From Staphylococcus sp. 17KM0847 (GTDB lineage: Bacteria > Bacillota > Bacilli > Staphylococcales > Staphylococcaceae), in assembly GCF_013463155.1 (NCBI RefSeq), contig NZ_CP040781.1, positions 992,001 through 1,056,000 on the forward strand: DNA of 64,000 bases. Direction: 5' to 3'. This document shows positions 31,387-40,803 of the stretch, one piece after another. The notes beneath the pieces were generated by a model that saw only the letters and a program-made list of their open reading frames with translations, was not told the origin of the DNA and searched no databases. Made by a program: the position numbers and the translations under genes. Numbering within the stretch: the first letter of the stretch is position 1; the number at the start of each line of letters is the position of its first letter.

Positions 31387-31451
31387 CGACAGTAGATCTC
31401 TGGCACGAATATACCTTTTAGTTGATGTTTTACTTCCAGAGATCTTTGTCG
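31387..31451. other. Long hairpin in the gcvPB 3' region
   Basis: CGACA-GT-AGATCTCTGG (31387-31403) pairs with CCAGAGATCT-T-TGTCG (31436-31451): 15 base pairs with a small internal bulge around a 32-nt loop. No T-run follows, so it is not a standard terminator; the real terminator is 40 nt further on. It could be a 3' UTR structure, a small RNA or a protein site. Confidence 0.55.
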
Positions 31452-31493
31452 GTACAAGGTTATCGACGTTTTGTCTGATCTTTCGATTTTAAT

Positions 31494-31542
31494 AAAAAAA
31501 CTAGAATTTCAGCATGATAACAGCTGAAATTCTAGTTTTTTA
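31494..31542. terminator. Bidirectional terminator gcvPB / rhodanese-like gene
   Basis: AAAAAACTAGAATTTCAGC and GCTGAAATTCTAGTTTTTT form a perfect 19-bp stem around ATGATAACA, serving the convergent units. It overlaps the first bases (stop side) of the minus-strand gene. Confidence 0.92.
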
Positions 31543-31926
31543 TTTTTTAGACTTTACTTTGCCTGTCCATTTTTTATAGCCACCTTTTAACATATAAATG
31601 TTTTGATAGCCTTTTCTTTTGAGTGTTCTAGCTGCTCTATAACTTGCAATGCCATTTGCATCTACAAGATAAATCGGTTGGTCTTTGCGTAAACCTTGAT
31701 AACGTTGGCGAAACATTGTCATAGGAATATTGCGTGCCCCAATAATATGACCATAATCATAATCTGCCTTCTCACGTAAATCAATGACTTGTGCTTTACG
31801 TAAACCTTGTTGAAATTCATCTTGATTTAACTCTTTAACTGCTTTTTTATTAAGAATGTATTGTACAATCATCCAAACAATCAATGCAGCTAAAACAATT
31901 AATATAATCATAGCTGTGTTACTCAT
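31540..31926 (-). CDS. Membrane-anchored rhodanese-like protein lacking the catalytic Cys
   Basis: 128 aa: one N-terminal membrane helix (residues 4-25) then a rhodanese domain (DLREKADYDYGHIIGARNIPM). The active-site loop reads IYLVDANGIASYRAAR; Val/Asp (V88-D89) stand where sulfurtransferases carry the persulfide Cys. There is no other Cys in the protein, so sulfur transfer by the usual mechanism is unlikely. ATG 31926 follows GAGGGAGGATG; a longer frame upstream (to 32091) crosses the divergent lipM and is rejected. YqhL-like position next to lipM. Confidence 0.88.
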   Translation of the reverse strand: MSNTAMIILIVLAALIVWMIVQYILNKKAVKELNQDEFQQGLRKAQVIDLREKADYDYGHIIGARNIPMTMFRQRYQGLRKDQPIYLVDANGIASYRAARTLKRKGYQNIYMLKGGYKKWTGKVKSKK

Positions 31927-32052
31927 CTTGCATCCTCCCTCAAATACCGATATTATTATTATAAGACTGATAGGATAATTTATCAAAATTTTTATGTTGT
32001 TATTGTATGTGTGAATACAACTTATTGAAATACACTTATAGGAGGACTTTTT

Positions 32053-32883
32053 GTGACAGAAACTTGGCATTTTATAAATACTGGAAGCCATGATCCATTC
32101 TATAATATGGCACTTGATGAAGCTTTACTGAACTTTGTTTCGCGAGGGGAGATAGAGCCAGTAGTTCGTTTTTATACATGGTCCCCCCCAACACTATCAA
32201 TTGGCTACTTTCAACGTTTATCTAAAGAAATCGACATTGAAAAAGTAAAGGAAAAAGGGTATGGTCTTGTACGTCGTCAAACAGGTGGGCGTGGTGTGTT
32301 ACACGATAAAGAGTTAACTTATAGTGTTATTGTGCCTGAATCACACCCTGCAATGCCTAAGACCGTTACAGAGGCTTATCGTGTTATTTCAGGTGGCTTA
32401 TTAGAAGGATTTAAAGCACTCGGTTTTGATGCGTATTTTGCTATTCCACGTTCTAAGGAAGAGCGTGAAAAACTCAAACAACCTAGAAGTTCTGTTTGTT
32501 TTGATGCACCAAGTTGGTATGAATTGGTAGTAGAAGGCAAGAAAATTGCTGGCAGTGCTCAAACGCGTCAAAAAGGGGTTATTCTACAACACGGCTCAAT
32601 TTTACAAGATGTAGATATTGATGACCTTTTTGATATGTTCATCTTTAAAAATGAACGTTTAAAAGAAAAGATGAAGTCAGCTTTTGTTGAAAAAGCCATC
32701 GCTATTAATGATTTATCTGATAAATATATTACTTTGGAACAAATGGAAGTTGCTTTTAAAGAAGGGTTCCAAAAAGGGCTTGATATTGACTTTAAGCCAT
32801 TAGAGCTTACACAAGAACAACAAAGTGAAGTAAAAGCATTGGAAGAAAAATACCGTTCAGATGCTTTTTTATACCGTAAATAA
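32053..32883 (+). CDS. lipM: Octanoyl-[GcvH]/lipoate-protein transferase LipM
   Basis: BPL/LplA/LipB-fold enzyme, 276 aa, moving octanoate from ACP to GcvH in lipoate synthesis. [19 protein letters not shown] is the substrate-binding loop; Cys149 in [14 protein letters not shown] matches the acyl-enzyme Cys (150 in Bacillus LipM), and [17 protein letters not shown] is the conserved Lys/Gln region. GTG/TTG ambiguity: the start used is GTG 32053 after TAGGAGG. It neighbours the gcv operon whose H protein is its acceptor. Confidence 0.92.
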   Translation: MTETWHFINTGSHDPFYNMALDEALLNFVSRGEIEPVVRFYTWSPPTLSIGYFQRLSKEIDIEKVKEKGYGLVRRQTGGRGVLHDKELTYSVIVPESHPAMPKTVTEAYRVISGGLLEGFKALGFDAYFAIPRSKEEREKLKQPRSSVCFDAPSWYELVVEGKKIAGSAQTRQKGVILQHGSILQDVDIDDLFDMFIFKNERLKEKMKSAFVEKAIAINDLSDKYITLEQMEVAFKEGFQKGLDIDFKPLELTQEQQSEVKALEEKYRSDAFLYRK

Positions 32884-32889
32884 TAAAGA

Positions 32890-32945
32890 AAAAGCAAGGT
32901 CTTGTATACATCTACTTTATGAATGTATGTAAGACCTTGCTTTTA
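32890..32945. terminator. Bidirectional terminator lipM / small membrane protein
   Basis: AAAAGCAAGGTCTT pairs with AAGACCTTGCTTTT, with an inner ATACAT/ATGTAT stem. Convergent genes flank it. Confidence 0.88.
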
Positions 32946-32951
32946 AATTTT

Positions 32952-33182
32952 TTATCTACGACGATGATATTTCCATTTGTTTTTCCACACCGCTAACTTA
33001 TATTGACGTTGATCTTTTGTAAGGAAGAAAAAGAAATAAATAGCATAAATCACTCCGATAATCACAGCCATTGTTATAATTGTATTCATAATACTAAATA
33101 AAAAGGCATCGATATTCATAATAAGTCCGATTAACGCAATTAATGCAACTAGTCCAAAAAGTATTTTTTGAAACGTACTCAT
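32952..33182 (-). CDS. Small membrane protein of unknown function
   Basis: 76 aa with two hydrophobic segments (about residues 7-25 and 30-54) and a basic C-terminal tail (KLAVWKNKWKYHRRR). It resembles a conserved staphylococcal protein found beside pepQ; no function known. It lies 19 nt downstream of the lipoprotein gene, with AGGAGTGAT upstream, and is likely cotranscribed with it. Confidence 0.82.
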   Translation of the reverse strand: MSTFQKILFGLVALIALIGLIMNIDAFLFSIMNTIITMAVIIGVIYAIYFFFFLTKDQRQYKLAVWKNKWKYHRRR

Positions 33183-33201
33183 AAATTATCACTCCTATAT
33201 G

Positions 33202-33798
33202 TTATTCGTTTTCCTTAGTAATCTGAAGGGAAGTAAGTGCTTGTCGACCTTCATTAATTAATTTCATTTCTTTTTTAGCATAACCTTGTCTAATTTTCTT
33301 TAAAGCTTGCTGAATTTTCTTTTGAATACTTTGCAGTTCTTTATGTTGTTTTTTGATTTCAGTTTCTTTTTTCGTAACGCTTAATGTGTCAACATCATCA
33401 AGGTAACGATCAACAGCTAATTCATGATCTTCTATTACTGCGTCTAGTTTATCAAGTTGTTTGCGATTTTGCTTGTTTTTTAGAATATCTGAATCGAGTC
33501 GATCATAGGCATTAATAATACTTGTAACATCACTATAATAGCGAGAAGCGATTTCATAGTATTCAGCGATTTTATGATTGGCTTTTGCTTTTTTAGTATT
33601 TTGAGTATCTTTTTTAAGTGCCGATAACTGTTTCTGTTTTTGAGTATTTTCATTTTTTAGTGCTTGGTTCGTCAATTTGAGTTCATGATTTTCTTCTCTT
33701 AGCTCGGTACTTTGTTCTTCCAAAGGTAATAGATTTTGGCTACCACAGCCAGCTAACAATAAAATCATACTTAGACTTAAATAGTGTACTTTTTTCAT
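33202..33798 (-). CDS. Coiled-coil lipoprotein (YkyA-like cell-wall-binding family)
   Basis: 198 aa. Signal peptide with lipobox LLLAGC (Cys18), then predicted coiled coil from residue ~25 to 75 rich in Glu, Lys, Asn and Gln, and a helical second half (NKQNRKQLDKLD, QKKIQQALKKIRQG). This fits the putative cell-wall binding lipoprotein family YkyA. Anchored to the outer face of the membrane. Role unknown. Divergent from pepQ; ATG after TTAGGAGTTT. Confidence 0.85.
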   Translation of the reverse strand: MKKVHYLSLSMILLLAGCGSQNLLPLEEQSTELREENHELKLTNQALKNENTQKQKQLSALKKDTQNTKKAKANHKIAEYYEIASRYYSDVTSIINAYDRLDSDILKNKQNRKQLDKLDAVIEDHELAVDRYLDDVDTLSVTKKETEIKKQHKELQSIQKKIQQALKKIRQGYAKKEMKLINEGRQALTSLQITKENE

Positions 33799-33889
33799 AT
33801 TAAACTCCTAAGCTGATGTTTTTTACTTATACAACATACTATTTTAAGGTATCATATAAGTAAGTACAAATCATTTAAGGGGGATAAAA

Positions 33890-34960
33890 ATGAAAAATCG
33901 TATAGATCATGCTAAACAACTTTTGAGAGATAAAAACTTAGATGGACTGATTATTCTTACGGATTTTAATCGTCGTTACTTATCAGGGTTTTCTGGTACA
34001 AGTGGCGCACTTTTGATCACCCAGTCCGAACACATTTTAATCACAGATTTTCGCTATATTGAACAGGCTACTACACAAGCAGACCTTTATACTATTGTGC
34101 AACAAAAACAAAATTTATATACAACGCTTATCGAAGAAATAAAACAGCGCAAACTGAAATACATAGGTTTTGAAGGACATCTTGTTCCATATGATACATT
34201 TGAAACGTTAAATAAAGAGGCATATACACTTGTATCAGTAGGCGATGCTATCGAACATATTCGTACAATTAAAGATCATTTTGAAATTGAACAAATTCAA
34301 AAAGCAGCAGATATTGTAGACAAAGCATATGCGTATATTTTAACAGTTGCTAAAGTTGGAATGACTGAAAAAGAATTAAAAGCGTTGTTGGAAAGCAAAA
34401 TGTTACATTTAGGTGCAGAAGATACCTCTTTTGATACTATTGTTGCATCTGGTTATCGAGGTGCCCTACCTCATGGTGTTGCTTCAGATAAGGTGATCGA
34501 ATCCGGAGATATGGTTACTTTAGATTTTGGCGCATATTATAATGGCTATGCTTCTGACATCACACGAACATTTGCAGTGGGACAACCTTCAGATGAAATG
34601 ATTAAGATTTATGAAACGGTATTAAAAGCTCAAGAAGCAGCTGTATCAAAAATTAAAGCAGGTATAACAGGTAAAGAGATTGATCAAGTATCACGCGATA
34701 TCATTGCAGAAGCAGGCTATGGTGAAAACTTTGGACATTCTTTAGGTCATGGTATCGGATTGGAAGTACATGAAGCACCTGCACTTTCTCCAAGCGCCGA
34801 TCATCTCTTGAAGGTCAATCAATGTGTAACTATTGAACCCGGCATTTATGTAAAAGGACTTGGGGGCGTTCGTATAGAAGATGATATTTTAATCCAAGAA
34901 AATGGCGGTCAACGCTTTACTAATTCGACAAAAGACCTTATTATTTTAAAAGAAGAGTGA
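33890..34960 (+). CDS. pepQ: Xaa-Pro dipeptidase/aminopeptidase P family
   Basis: M24 metallopeptidase, 356 aa: N-terminal creatinase-like domain then pita-bread domain with metal ligands in TLDFGAYYNGYASDITRT (two Asp), GHSLGHGIGLEVHEAP (His), TIEPGIY (Glu) and GGVRIEDD (Glu). Cleaves X-Pro bonds in peptides. ATG after TAAGGGGGAT. Upstream of efp by 18 nt; pepQ-efp is a conserved Firmicute pair. Confidence 0.92.
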   Translation: MKNRIDHAKQLLRDKNLDGLIILTDFNRRYLSGFSGTSGALLITQSEHILITDFRYIEQATTQADLYTIVQQKQNLYTTLIEEIKQRKLKYIGFEGHLVPYDTFETLNKEAYTLVSVGDAIEHIRTIKDHFEIEQIQKAADIVDKAYAYILTVAKVGMTEKELKALLESKMLHLGAEDTSFDTIVASGYRGALPHGVASDKVIESGDMVTLDFGAYYNGYASDITRTFAVGQPSDEMIKIYETVLKAQEAAVSKIKAGITGKEIDQVSRDIIAEAGYGENFGHSLGHGIGLEVHEAPALSPSADHLLKVNQCVTIEPGIYVKGLGGVRIEDDILIQENGGQRFTNSTKDLIILKEE

Positions 34961-34978
34961 TTCTGAGGAGGAAACTGA

Positions 34979-35536
34979 ATGATTTCGGTAAATGATTTTA
35001 AAACAGGTTTAACAATTTCTGTGGATAACGGTATTTGGAAAGTTTTAGAATTCCAACATGTTAAGCCAGGGAAAGGTTCAGCTTTTGTGAGATCTAAGTT
35101 ACGTAATCTACGCACAGGAGCTATTCAAGAAAAAACATTTCGAGCTGGAGAAAAAGTTGAACCCGCAATGATTGAAAACCGTCGTATGCAATACTTATAT
35201 GCAGACGGTGATAACCATGTATTTATGGATAATGAAACATTTGAACAAACAGAATTAACAACTGCTTATTTAGAACATGAACTTAAATTCTTAAAAGCAA
35301 ATATGGATGTTCAAATCCAGACGTATGAAGGTGAGACAATCGGTGTCGAATTGCCAAAAACTGTTGAGTTAGAAGTAACAGAAACAGAACCTGGCATTAA
35401 AGGAGATACTGCAACTGGTGCAACGAAATCAGCAACAGTTGAAACAGGCTATTCTTTAAACGTACCATTATTTGTTAACCAAGGTGATGTATTGGTTATT
35501 AACACATCAGACGGTAGTTACGTCTCTCGTGCATAA
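34979..35536 (+). CDS. efp: Elongation factor P
   Basis: Relieves ribosome stalling at polyproline. 185 aa, three beta domains; the tip loop is [10 protein letters not shown] with Lys32, the residue that is modified in many bacteria (5-aminopentanol in Bacillus). No EpmA/EpmB genes are in view. ATG follows TGAGGAGGAAA. Ends at a clear terminator. Confidence 0.97.
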   Translation: MISVNDFKTGLTISVDNGIWKVLEFQHVKPGKGSAFVRSKLRNLRTGAIQEKTFRAGEKVEPAMIENRRMQYLYADGDNHVFMDNETFEQTELTTAYLEHELKFLKANMDVQIQTYEGETIGVELPKTVELEVTETEPGIKGDTATGATKSATVETGYSLNVPLFVNQGDVLVINTSDGSYVSRA

Positions 35537-35553
35537 TTGCTTAATAGTAATGA

Positions 35554-35598
35554 AAAGCTGGAGAAGTCAAATGCGGATTTGAGTTCTCCAGTTTTTTA
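35554..35598 (+). terminator. Terminator after efp
   Basis: CTGGAGAA/TTCTCCAG continued by TCAAAT/ATTTGA around GCGG with one mismatch, then TTTTTT. Confidence 0.87.
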
Positions 35599-35632
35599 AA
35601 TGTTGGTTAACACCCGTCAATTATGACTTTGC

Positions 35633-35661
35633 TTGAATTGACCTCTTCCCTCAAGTAAAAT
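35633..35661 (+). promoter_or_regulatory. SigA promoter of accB-accC
   Basis: TTGAAT, 17-nt spacer, TAAAAT; 41 nt before accB ATG. Confidence 0.65.
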
Positions 35662-35701
35662 GAAAAGATAGAAATTATTTAATCATGAGGGAGTAAACAA
35701 T

Positions 35702-36148
35702 ATGAACTTTAAAGAGATTAAAGAACTAATCGATATTCTTGATAACTCTAGCTTAACTGAAATAAATATTGAAAATAAAGGGTCCAAAGTTTGTTTGAAA
35801 AAAGAAAAAGAAATCATTACACAACAGGTAACAGCTGCATCTGGTACACCTGTTGTTACTGCAAATTCAACAACACCTCAATCTGATATAGCAGTTGAAA
35901 CACCGGAAGACGATGCGAAAACAATTAATGCGCCAATGGTTGGAACATTTTATAAAGCGCCATCACCAGAAGAAAGTCCTTATGTCAAAGTGGGCGATAA
36001 AGTGACAGCAGAAACCACTGTATGTATTTTAGAAGCTATGAAATTATTTAATGAAATACAAGCGGAAATCACTGGTGAAATTGTTGAAGTACTTGTTGAA
36101 GATGGGCAAATGGTTGAGTATGGCCAAGCCTTGTTCAAGGTGAAATAA
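35702..36148 (+). CDS. accB: Acetyl-CoA carboxylase biotin carboxyl carrier protein
   Basis: 148 aa: helical N-terminus, Thr/Pro/Ala linker (about residues 42-75), then biotinyl domain with EAMKLFNEI, biotin on Lys114. Carries carboxybiotin between AccC and AccAD in fatty acid synthesis. ATG after GAGGGAGTAA; accC starts 1 nt after its stop. Confidence 0.96.
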   Translation: MNFKEIKELIDILDNSSLTEINIENKGSKVCLKKEKEIITQQVTAASGTPVVTANSTTPQSDIAVETPEDDAKTINAPMVGTFYKAPSPEESPYVKVGDKVTAETTVCILEAMKLFNEIQAEITGEIVEVLVEDGQMVEYGQALFKVK

Positions 36149-36149
36149 A

Positions 36150-37505
36150 ATGAAAAAAATATTAATTGCAAACCGTGGTGAGATTGCCGTCCGTATTATA
36201 CGTGCGTGCCGCGAATTAGGAATCCAAACAGTTGCTATTTATTCTGAAGGCGATAAAGATGCATTACATACTCAACTGGCCGACGAAGCTTACTGTGTAG
36301 GACCTAAACAATCTAAAGACTCATACTTGAACATTCCAAATATTTTATCCATCGCAACATCAACAGGCTGTGATGGTATTCATCCAGGCTATGGCTTTTT
36401 AGCCGAAAATGGAGATTTTGCAGAGTTATGCGAAGCTGTACAGTTAAAGTTTATAGGACCTAGTTATGAATCTATTCAAAAAATGGGAATTAAAGATGTC
36501 GCTAAAGAAGAGATGAAGCGTGCAAATGTCCCAGTTGTCCCCGGCAGTGATGGGTTAGTCACTGATATTGAACACGCCATTCAAGCCGCCAATACTATCG
36601 GATATCCCGTTATTATTAAAGCTACTGCGGGTGGTGGTGGAAAGGGTATCCGCATTGCACGCGATGAAAAAGAATTAATCAATGGCTATAAAATGACGCA
36701 ACAAGAAGCTGAGACTGCATTTGGAAATGGTGGTCTCTATTTGGAAAAGTTTATTGAAAATTTTCGACATATAGAAATTCAAATCATTGGAGATGAGCAT
36801 GGCAATGTTATCCATTTAGGTGAGCGGGACTGTACAATTCAGCGTCGTATGCAAAAACTGATAGAGGAATCACCGTCACCTATCCTTTCTCCGGACAAAA
36901 GAAAAGAAATGGGTGATGCAGCAGTAAGAGCTGCAAAAGCAGTAGGATACTACAATGCTGGGACAATTGAGTTTATCTATGACTTAGATGACAATCAATT
37001 TTACTTCATGGAAATGAACACGCGTATCCAAGTAGAACATCCCGTTACAGAAATGGTGACAGGTGTTGACTTAGTAAAACTTCAACTAAAAGTCGCAATG
37101 GGAGAACATCTGCCTTATACACAAGATGATATCTCAATTTCAGGACATGCGATGGAATTTAGAATCAATGCTGAAAATCCATATCAAAATTTTATGCCTT
37201 CTCCCGGTGTAATTCGTCAATATTTAACACCTGGTGGCTTTGGTGTGAGAATTGATTCAGCATGTTACATGAACTATACGATACCACCGTATTATGATTC
37301 AATGGTTGCAAAACTGATTATTCATACACCTACACGTGAAGAAACGATGATGACAAGTTTACGTGCATTAAATGAATTTGTTATTATGGGTATTGATACA
37401 ACTATCCCTTTTCACATTCGGCTACTCAATCACCCGATATTCCAAAAAGGGTATTTCAATACTAAATTTTTAGAACAATATGATGTTATGAATGATGACC
37501 AATAA
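36150..37505 (+). CDS. accC: Acetyl-CoA carboxylase biotin carboxylase subunit
   Basis: 451 aa ATP-grasp enzyme: [27 protein letters not shown], glycine-rich [10 protein letters not shown] (written [11 protein letters not shown]), [14 protein letters not shown] catalytic region. Carboxylates biotin on AccB. Directly follows accB. Starts a run with Asp23-like, nusB, xseA and xseB that may be one long transcript. Confidence 0.97.
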   Translation: MKKILIANRGEIAVRIIRACRELGIQTVAIYSEGDKDALHTQLADEAYCVGPKQSKDSYLNIPNILSIATSTGCDGIHPGYGFLAENGDFAELCEAVQLKFIGPSYESIQKMGIKDVAKEEMKRANVPVVPGSDGLVTDIEHAIQAANTIGYPVIIKATAGGGGKGIRIARDEKELINGYKMTQQEAETAFGNGGLYLEKFIENFRHIEIQIIGDEHGNVIHLGERDCTIQRRMQKLIEESPSPILSPDKRKEMGDAAVRAAKAVGYYNAGTIEFIYDLDDNQFYFMEMNTRIQVEHPVTEMVTGVDLVKLQLKVAMGEHLPYTQDDISISGHAMEFRINAENPYQNFMPSPGVIRQYLTPGGFGVRIDSACYMNYTIPPYYDSMVAKLIIHTPTREETMMTSLRALNEFVIMGIDTTIPFHIRLLNHPIFQKGYFNTKFLEQYDVMNDDQ

Positions 37506-37522
37506 TTGGAGGAATGCATAAG

Positions 37523-37894
37523 ATGGCAAAATCTATTGAAAACTATAATCCTAATTTAGGAAATGTTGAAATTGTACCAGAAGTTATTTCTGTCATTGCA
37601 AGTATTGCGGCATCAGAGGTAAAGGGTGTTCAAGGTATGTTTTCTGATCTTAAAAACTCAACCTTGGAGCGTTTGGGTCGCAAAAATTTAAGCAAAGGGG
37701 TCAAAGTAGAAACAAAAGATAATGAAATTGTCATCAATGTTTATTGTTCTTTGAAATACGGTGTTAAAATTTCTGATACAGCATTGAAAATACAAGAATC
37801 TATTCATAGTGCGATTAAAACGATGACGGCATTAACACCTAAACAAGTCAATGTTCATATCTCACATATCGACATGGGGAAACCAAAAAGTTAA
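37523..37894 (+). CDS. yqhY: Asp23/Gls24 family envelope stress protein (YqhY)
   Basis: 123 aa, family signature VEIVPEVISVIASIAASEVKGV and the C-terminal VNVHI. YqhY-type members are found next to acc genes and are thought to balance malonyl-CoA or acetyl-CoA carboxylase activity in Bacillus. ATG 37523 is preferred: TTGGAGGA lies 9 nt before it, whereas ATG 37514 directly abuts that site. Confidence 0.9.
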   Translation: MAKSIENYNPNLGNVEIVPEVISVIASIAASEVKGVQGMFSDLKNSTLERLGRKNLSKGVKVETKDNEIVINVYCSLKYGVKISDTALKIQESIHSAIKTMTALTPKQVNVHISHIDMGKPKS

Positions 37895-37918
37895 TAATTA
37901 AAGAATGGAGAATAATAC

Positions 37919-38305
37919 ATGAGTAGAAAACAAGCGAGAAGTCAAGCTTTTCAGACATTATTTCAATTGGAGATGAAAAATTCTGACCTCACAATTGAAG
38001 AAGCGATCAGCTTTATTAAAGACGACTATCCAAACTTAGACTTTGACTTTATTCAATGGCTTGTTTCAGGTGTGAAAGATCATGAACCTGTTTTAGATCG
38101 TACCATCGAACCTCATTTAAATGGTTGGACGATACCACGCTTACTAAAATCAGATCGTATCATTTTAAGAATGGCCACATTCGAACTTTTGCACAGTGAA
38201 ACACCTGCCAAAGTTATTATTAATGAAGCAGTCGAACTCACAAAGCAATTTTCTGATGATGACCACTTCCGATTTGTGAATGGTGTCTTGAGTAATATCA
38301 AATAA
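37919..38305 (+). CDS. nusB: Transcription antitermination factor NusB
   Basis: 128 aa helical protein; [16 protein letters not shown] at the N-terminus and [26 protein letters not shown] at the C-terminus (signature NGVL). Binds BoxA with NusE in rRNA antitermination. Sits between yqhY and xseA as in Bacillus. Confidence 0.95.
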   Translation: MSRKQARSQAFQTLFQLEMKNSDLTIEEAISFIKDDYPNLDFDFIQWLVSGVKDHEPVLDRTIEPHLNGWTIPRLLKSDRIILRMATFELLHSETPAKVIINEAVELTKQFSDDDHFRFVNGVLSNIK

Positions 38306-38319
38306 AATTGAGTGATAAC

Positions 38320-39675
38320 ATGGAAAAATACTTAACGGTTTCTGCATTAACTAAATATATTAAATATAAATTTGATCAGGATCCATATTTACAAACTGTG
38401 CTGATTAAAGGAGAGGTTTCAAACTTTAAACGTCATAGTAGTGGTCACCTTTATTTTGCATTAAAAGATGAACAGAGTGTCATTAGTGCCATGATGTTTA
38501 AAGCACATGCGAATGCTTTAGATTTTGATCCTAAAGAAGGCGATCAAGTTATTGTTGAGGCGCGTGTTTCTGTTTATGAGCGTAGAGGAAGTTATCAAAT
38601 TTATGTTAACAAGATGCAATTAGACGGTATAGGTAACTTGTATCAAAAGTTTGAGCAACTGAAGAAAAAATTAGAAAAAGAAGGCTTTTTTGATACGACT
38701 TTAAAAAAAACAATTCCGAAATATCCAAAGAAAATTGCAATTGTCACTGCAAGTACAGGTGCTGCAATTCGTGATATTTTAAATACAATACAAAATAGAT
38801 ACCCTTTAGTTGAACCTATTAAGATTAGTACGCTCGTACAAGGACAACAAGCAAAAGAGGATATTGTGACTAAACTACACTATGCTGATACATTAGGTGC
38901 TGATACGATTATTATAGGTCGTGGTGGGGGATCTATTGAAGACTTGTGGAATTTTAATGAAGAAGATGTTGTAAAAGCCATTTTTCGTTGTCAAACACCT
39001 GTAATCTCAGCAGTAGGCCATGAAACAGATACAACACTCAGTGATTTTGTTGCTGATGTGCGTGCTGCAACCCCTACACAAGCAGCAATGATCGCAACAC
39101 CAGACAAACAAGAACTTTATCAACTTCTGCAGAAGAGTCAATCGTATTTACAACGATTCATCACACAATATTTAAAACACGCACGCCAATCACTCGTGCG
39201 CTATCAAGAATATTATAAATTCAAACAGCCTACTTTATTGTACGAACAACATATACAAAAGCGTGATGACTTAGATCGTCTGTTACATGATACGATGCAA
39301 CGCACGATTGAAATACAACAACAGCAGCTCAATATCTTGCAGCAGCGATTTCATTTGCGCTATTTTTACGATACAATCAAGCGACATCAGCTGACGACCT
39401 TACAATTACGGGATCAGTTGCATAAACAACAGTTGCGCATTATAAACAACAAAAAGCAGCAGTTGATTCACCATGTCGCATCATTAGATAATTTGAGTCC
39501 AACTCAAACCATGTTGCGCGGCTACTCTATTGTAAAAAAAGATAATGATGTGATTACAAGTACACATAACTTAAAGCAAGGTGAACATATAGAAGTGACA
39601 ATGAAGGATGGCTCGATTGGTGCAATGATTGAGGAGGTAAAACGAAAAGATGACGGCAAAAAATCAAACATTTGA
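38320..39675 (+). CDS. xseA: Exodeoxyribonuclease VII large subunit
   Basis: 451 aa: N-terminal OB fold ([16 protein letters not shown]), catalytic domain with [16 protein letters not shown] and ISAVGHETD, and a long helical C-terminal region. Degrades single-stranded DNA with XseB. ATG 38320 (MEKYLTV) is chosen, with GAGTGAT 3 nt upstream in the full anti-SD register; TTG 38308 sits before it. Overlaps xseB by 26 nt. Confidence 0.95.
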   Translation: MEKYLTVSALTKYIKYKFDQDPYLQTVLIKGEVSNFKRHSSGHLYFALKDEQSVISAMMFKAHANALDFDPKEGDQVIVEARVSVYERRGSYQIYVNKMQLDGIGNLYQKFEQLKKKLEKEGFFDTTLKKTIPKYPKKIAIVTASTGAAIRDILNTIQNRYPLVEPIKISTLVQGQQAKEDIVTKLHYADTLGADTIIIGRGGGSIEDLWNFNEEDVVKAIFRCQTPVISAVGHETDTTLSDFVADVRAATPTQAAMIATPDKQELYQLLQKSQSYLQRFITQYLKHARQSLVRYQEYYKFKQPTLLYEQHIQKRDDLDRLLHDTMQRTIEIQQQQLNILQQRFHLRYFYDTIKRHQLTTLQLRDQLHKQQLRIINNKKQQLIHHVASLDNLSPTQTMLRGYSIVKKDNDVITSTHNLKQGEHIEVTMKDGSIGAMIEEVKRKDDGKKSNI

Positions 39676-39874
39676 AGAAATGATGCATGAGTTAGAAACA
39701 ATTGTTAAACAGCTAGACAACGATAAAATCTCTTTAGAAGCTTCACTAGATTTGTATCAAAAAGGAATGGCTCTCTCAAAATCGTGTGAACAAACGTTAA
39801 AAGAAGCAGAACAAAAAGTGACAAAATTAATAGAGGAAGAGGCGCAAAACAAGGATGAATCAAAATCTGAATAA
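39650..39874 (+). CDS. xseB: Exodeoxyribonuclease VII small subunit
   Basis: 74 aa, [16 protein letters not shown] and [19 protein letters not shown] are the family motifs, followed by an acidic/Lys tail. Start inside xseA after GAGGAGG-type GAGGAGGTAA. It overlaps ispA by 20 nt, giving a coupled xseA-xseB-ispA unit. Confidence 0.94.
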   Translation: MTAKNQTFEEMMHELETIVKQLDNDKISLEASLDLYQKGMALSKSCEQTLKEAEQKVTKLIEEEAQNKDESKSE

Positions 39875-40736
39875 ATTGCTACATGCCTTTAATCAAAAGA
39901 TAAAAAATAGTGTTCAATCGACACATCTCAACACACAATTAGAAGAAAGCATGCGTTATTCCTTAGAAGCTGGAGGAAAACGTATACGTCCGTTACTTTT
40001 ACTTGCTACTCTTGATATGTTACAACCCAATAGTTATGAGAAGGGACTTCATACAGCACTCGCGTTAGAAATGGTTCATACTTATTCATTAATTCATGAT
40101 GATTTACCTGCAATGGATGATGATGATTTAAGAAGGGGCAAACTGACAAATCATAAAGTTTATGGTGAGTGGCTAGCCATTTTAGCTGGTGACGCACTAC
40201 AAACGAAAGCTTTTGAATATATCAGTCAGGACTCGAAGCTCACACCAGACACACGTATACAATTAATTTCTGCTTTCAGTCAAGCAAGTGGGCATGCAGG
40301 TATGGTCGGTGGGCAAACGCTCGATATGCAAAGTGAAGGTCAAGCGATTGATTTACAAACATTAGAGCGCATTCATGTACATAAGACAGGGGCGCTTATA
40401 CGCTTTGCCATTGAAGCCGCTACAATTATCGCTCATACAAATGAAACAGATCAACAATACCTTTTAACTTTTGCAGAACATCTGGGTATTATTTTCCAGA
40501 TTAAAGATGATTTACTTGATCTATATGGTACAACCGAAGCATTAGGGAAACAAATAGGAAGTGATGATGTTAATAATAAATCTACATATGTCACACTATT
40601 AGGACGCGAACAGGCTGAAACAATTTTAGCTCAACATGTTAAACAAGCTAAGCAAATTTTAGTCACACTCGCAAAAACTTATGACACGGTCGATCTTGAA
40701 TATTTATTAACAGTTTTTTATCAACGTCAAAACTAG
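39855..40736 (+). CDS. ispA: Farnesyl diphosphate (polyprenyl) synthase
   Basis: 293 aa prenyl chain-elongating enzyme: first Asp-rich motif [10 protein letters not shown], second DDLLD; GGKRIRP at the N-terminus. Condenses IPP with DMAPP/GPP to FPP for undecaprenyl phosphate, quinones and carotenoids. ATG 39855 lies in xseB after GGCGCAAAACAAGG-type site AAGG. It is followed after 67 nt by dxs, so substrate supply and elongation are adjacent. Confidence 0.95.
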   Translation: MNQNLNKLLHAFNQKIKNSVQSTHLNTQLEESMRYSLEAGGKRIRPLLLLATLDMLQPNSYEKGLHTALALEMVHTYSLIHDDLPAMDDDDLRRGKLTNHKVYGEWLAILAGDALQTKAFEYISQDSKLTPDTRIQLISAFSQASGHAGMVGGQTLDMQSEGQAIDLQTLERIHVHKTGALIRFAIEAATIIAHTNETDQQYLLTFAEHLGIIFQIKDDLLDLYGTTEALGKQIGSDDVNNKSTYVTLLGREQAETILAQHVKQAKQILVTLAKTYDTVDLEYLLTVFYQRQN

Positions 40737-40803
40737 TTTATTGGTACTGACACAAGTAAATGGGTATTATAACCATAAGATACAAAGATTAAGGGTGATA
40801 TAA

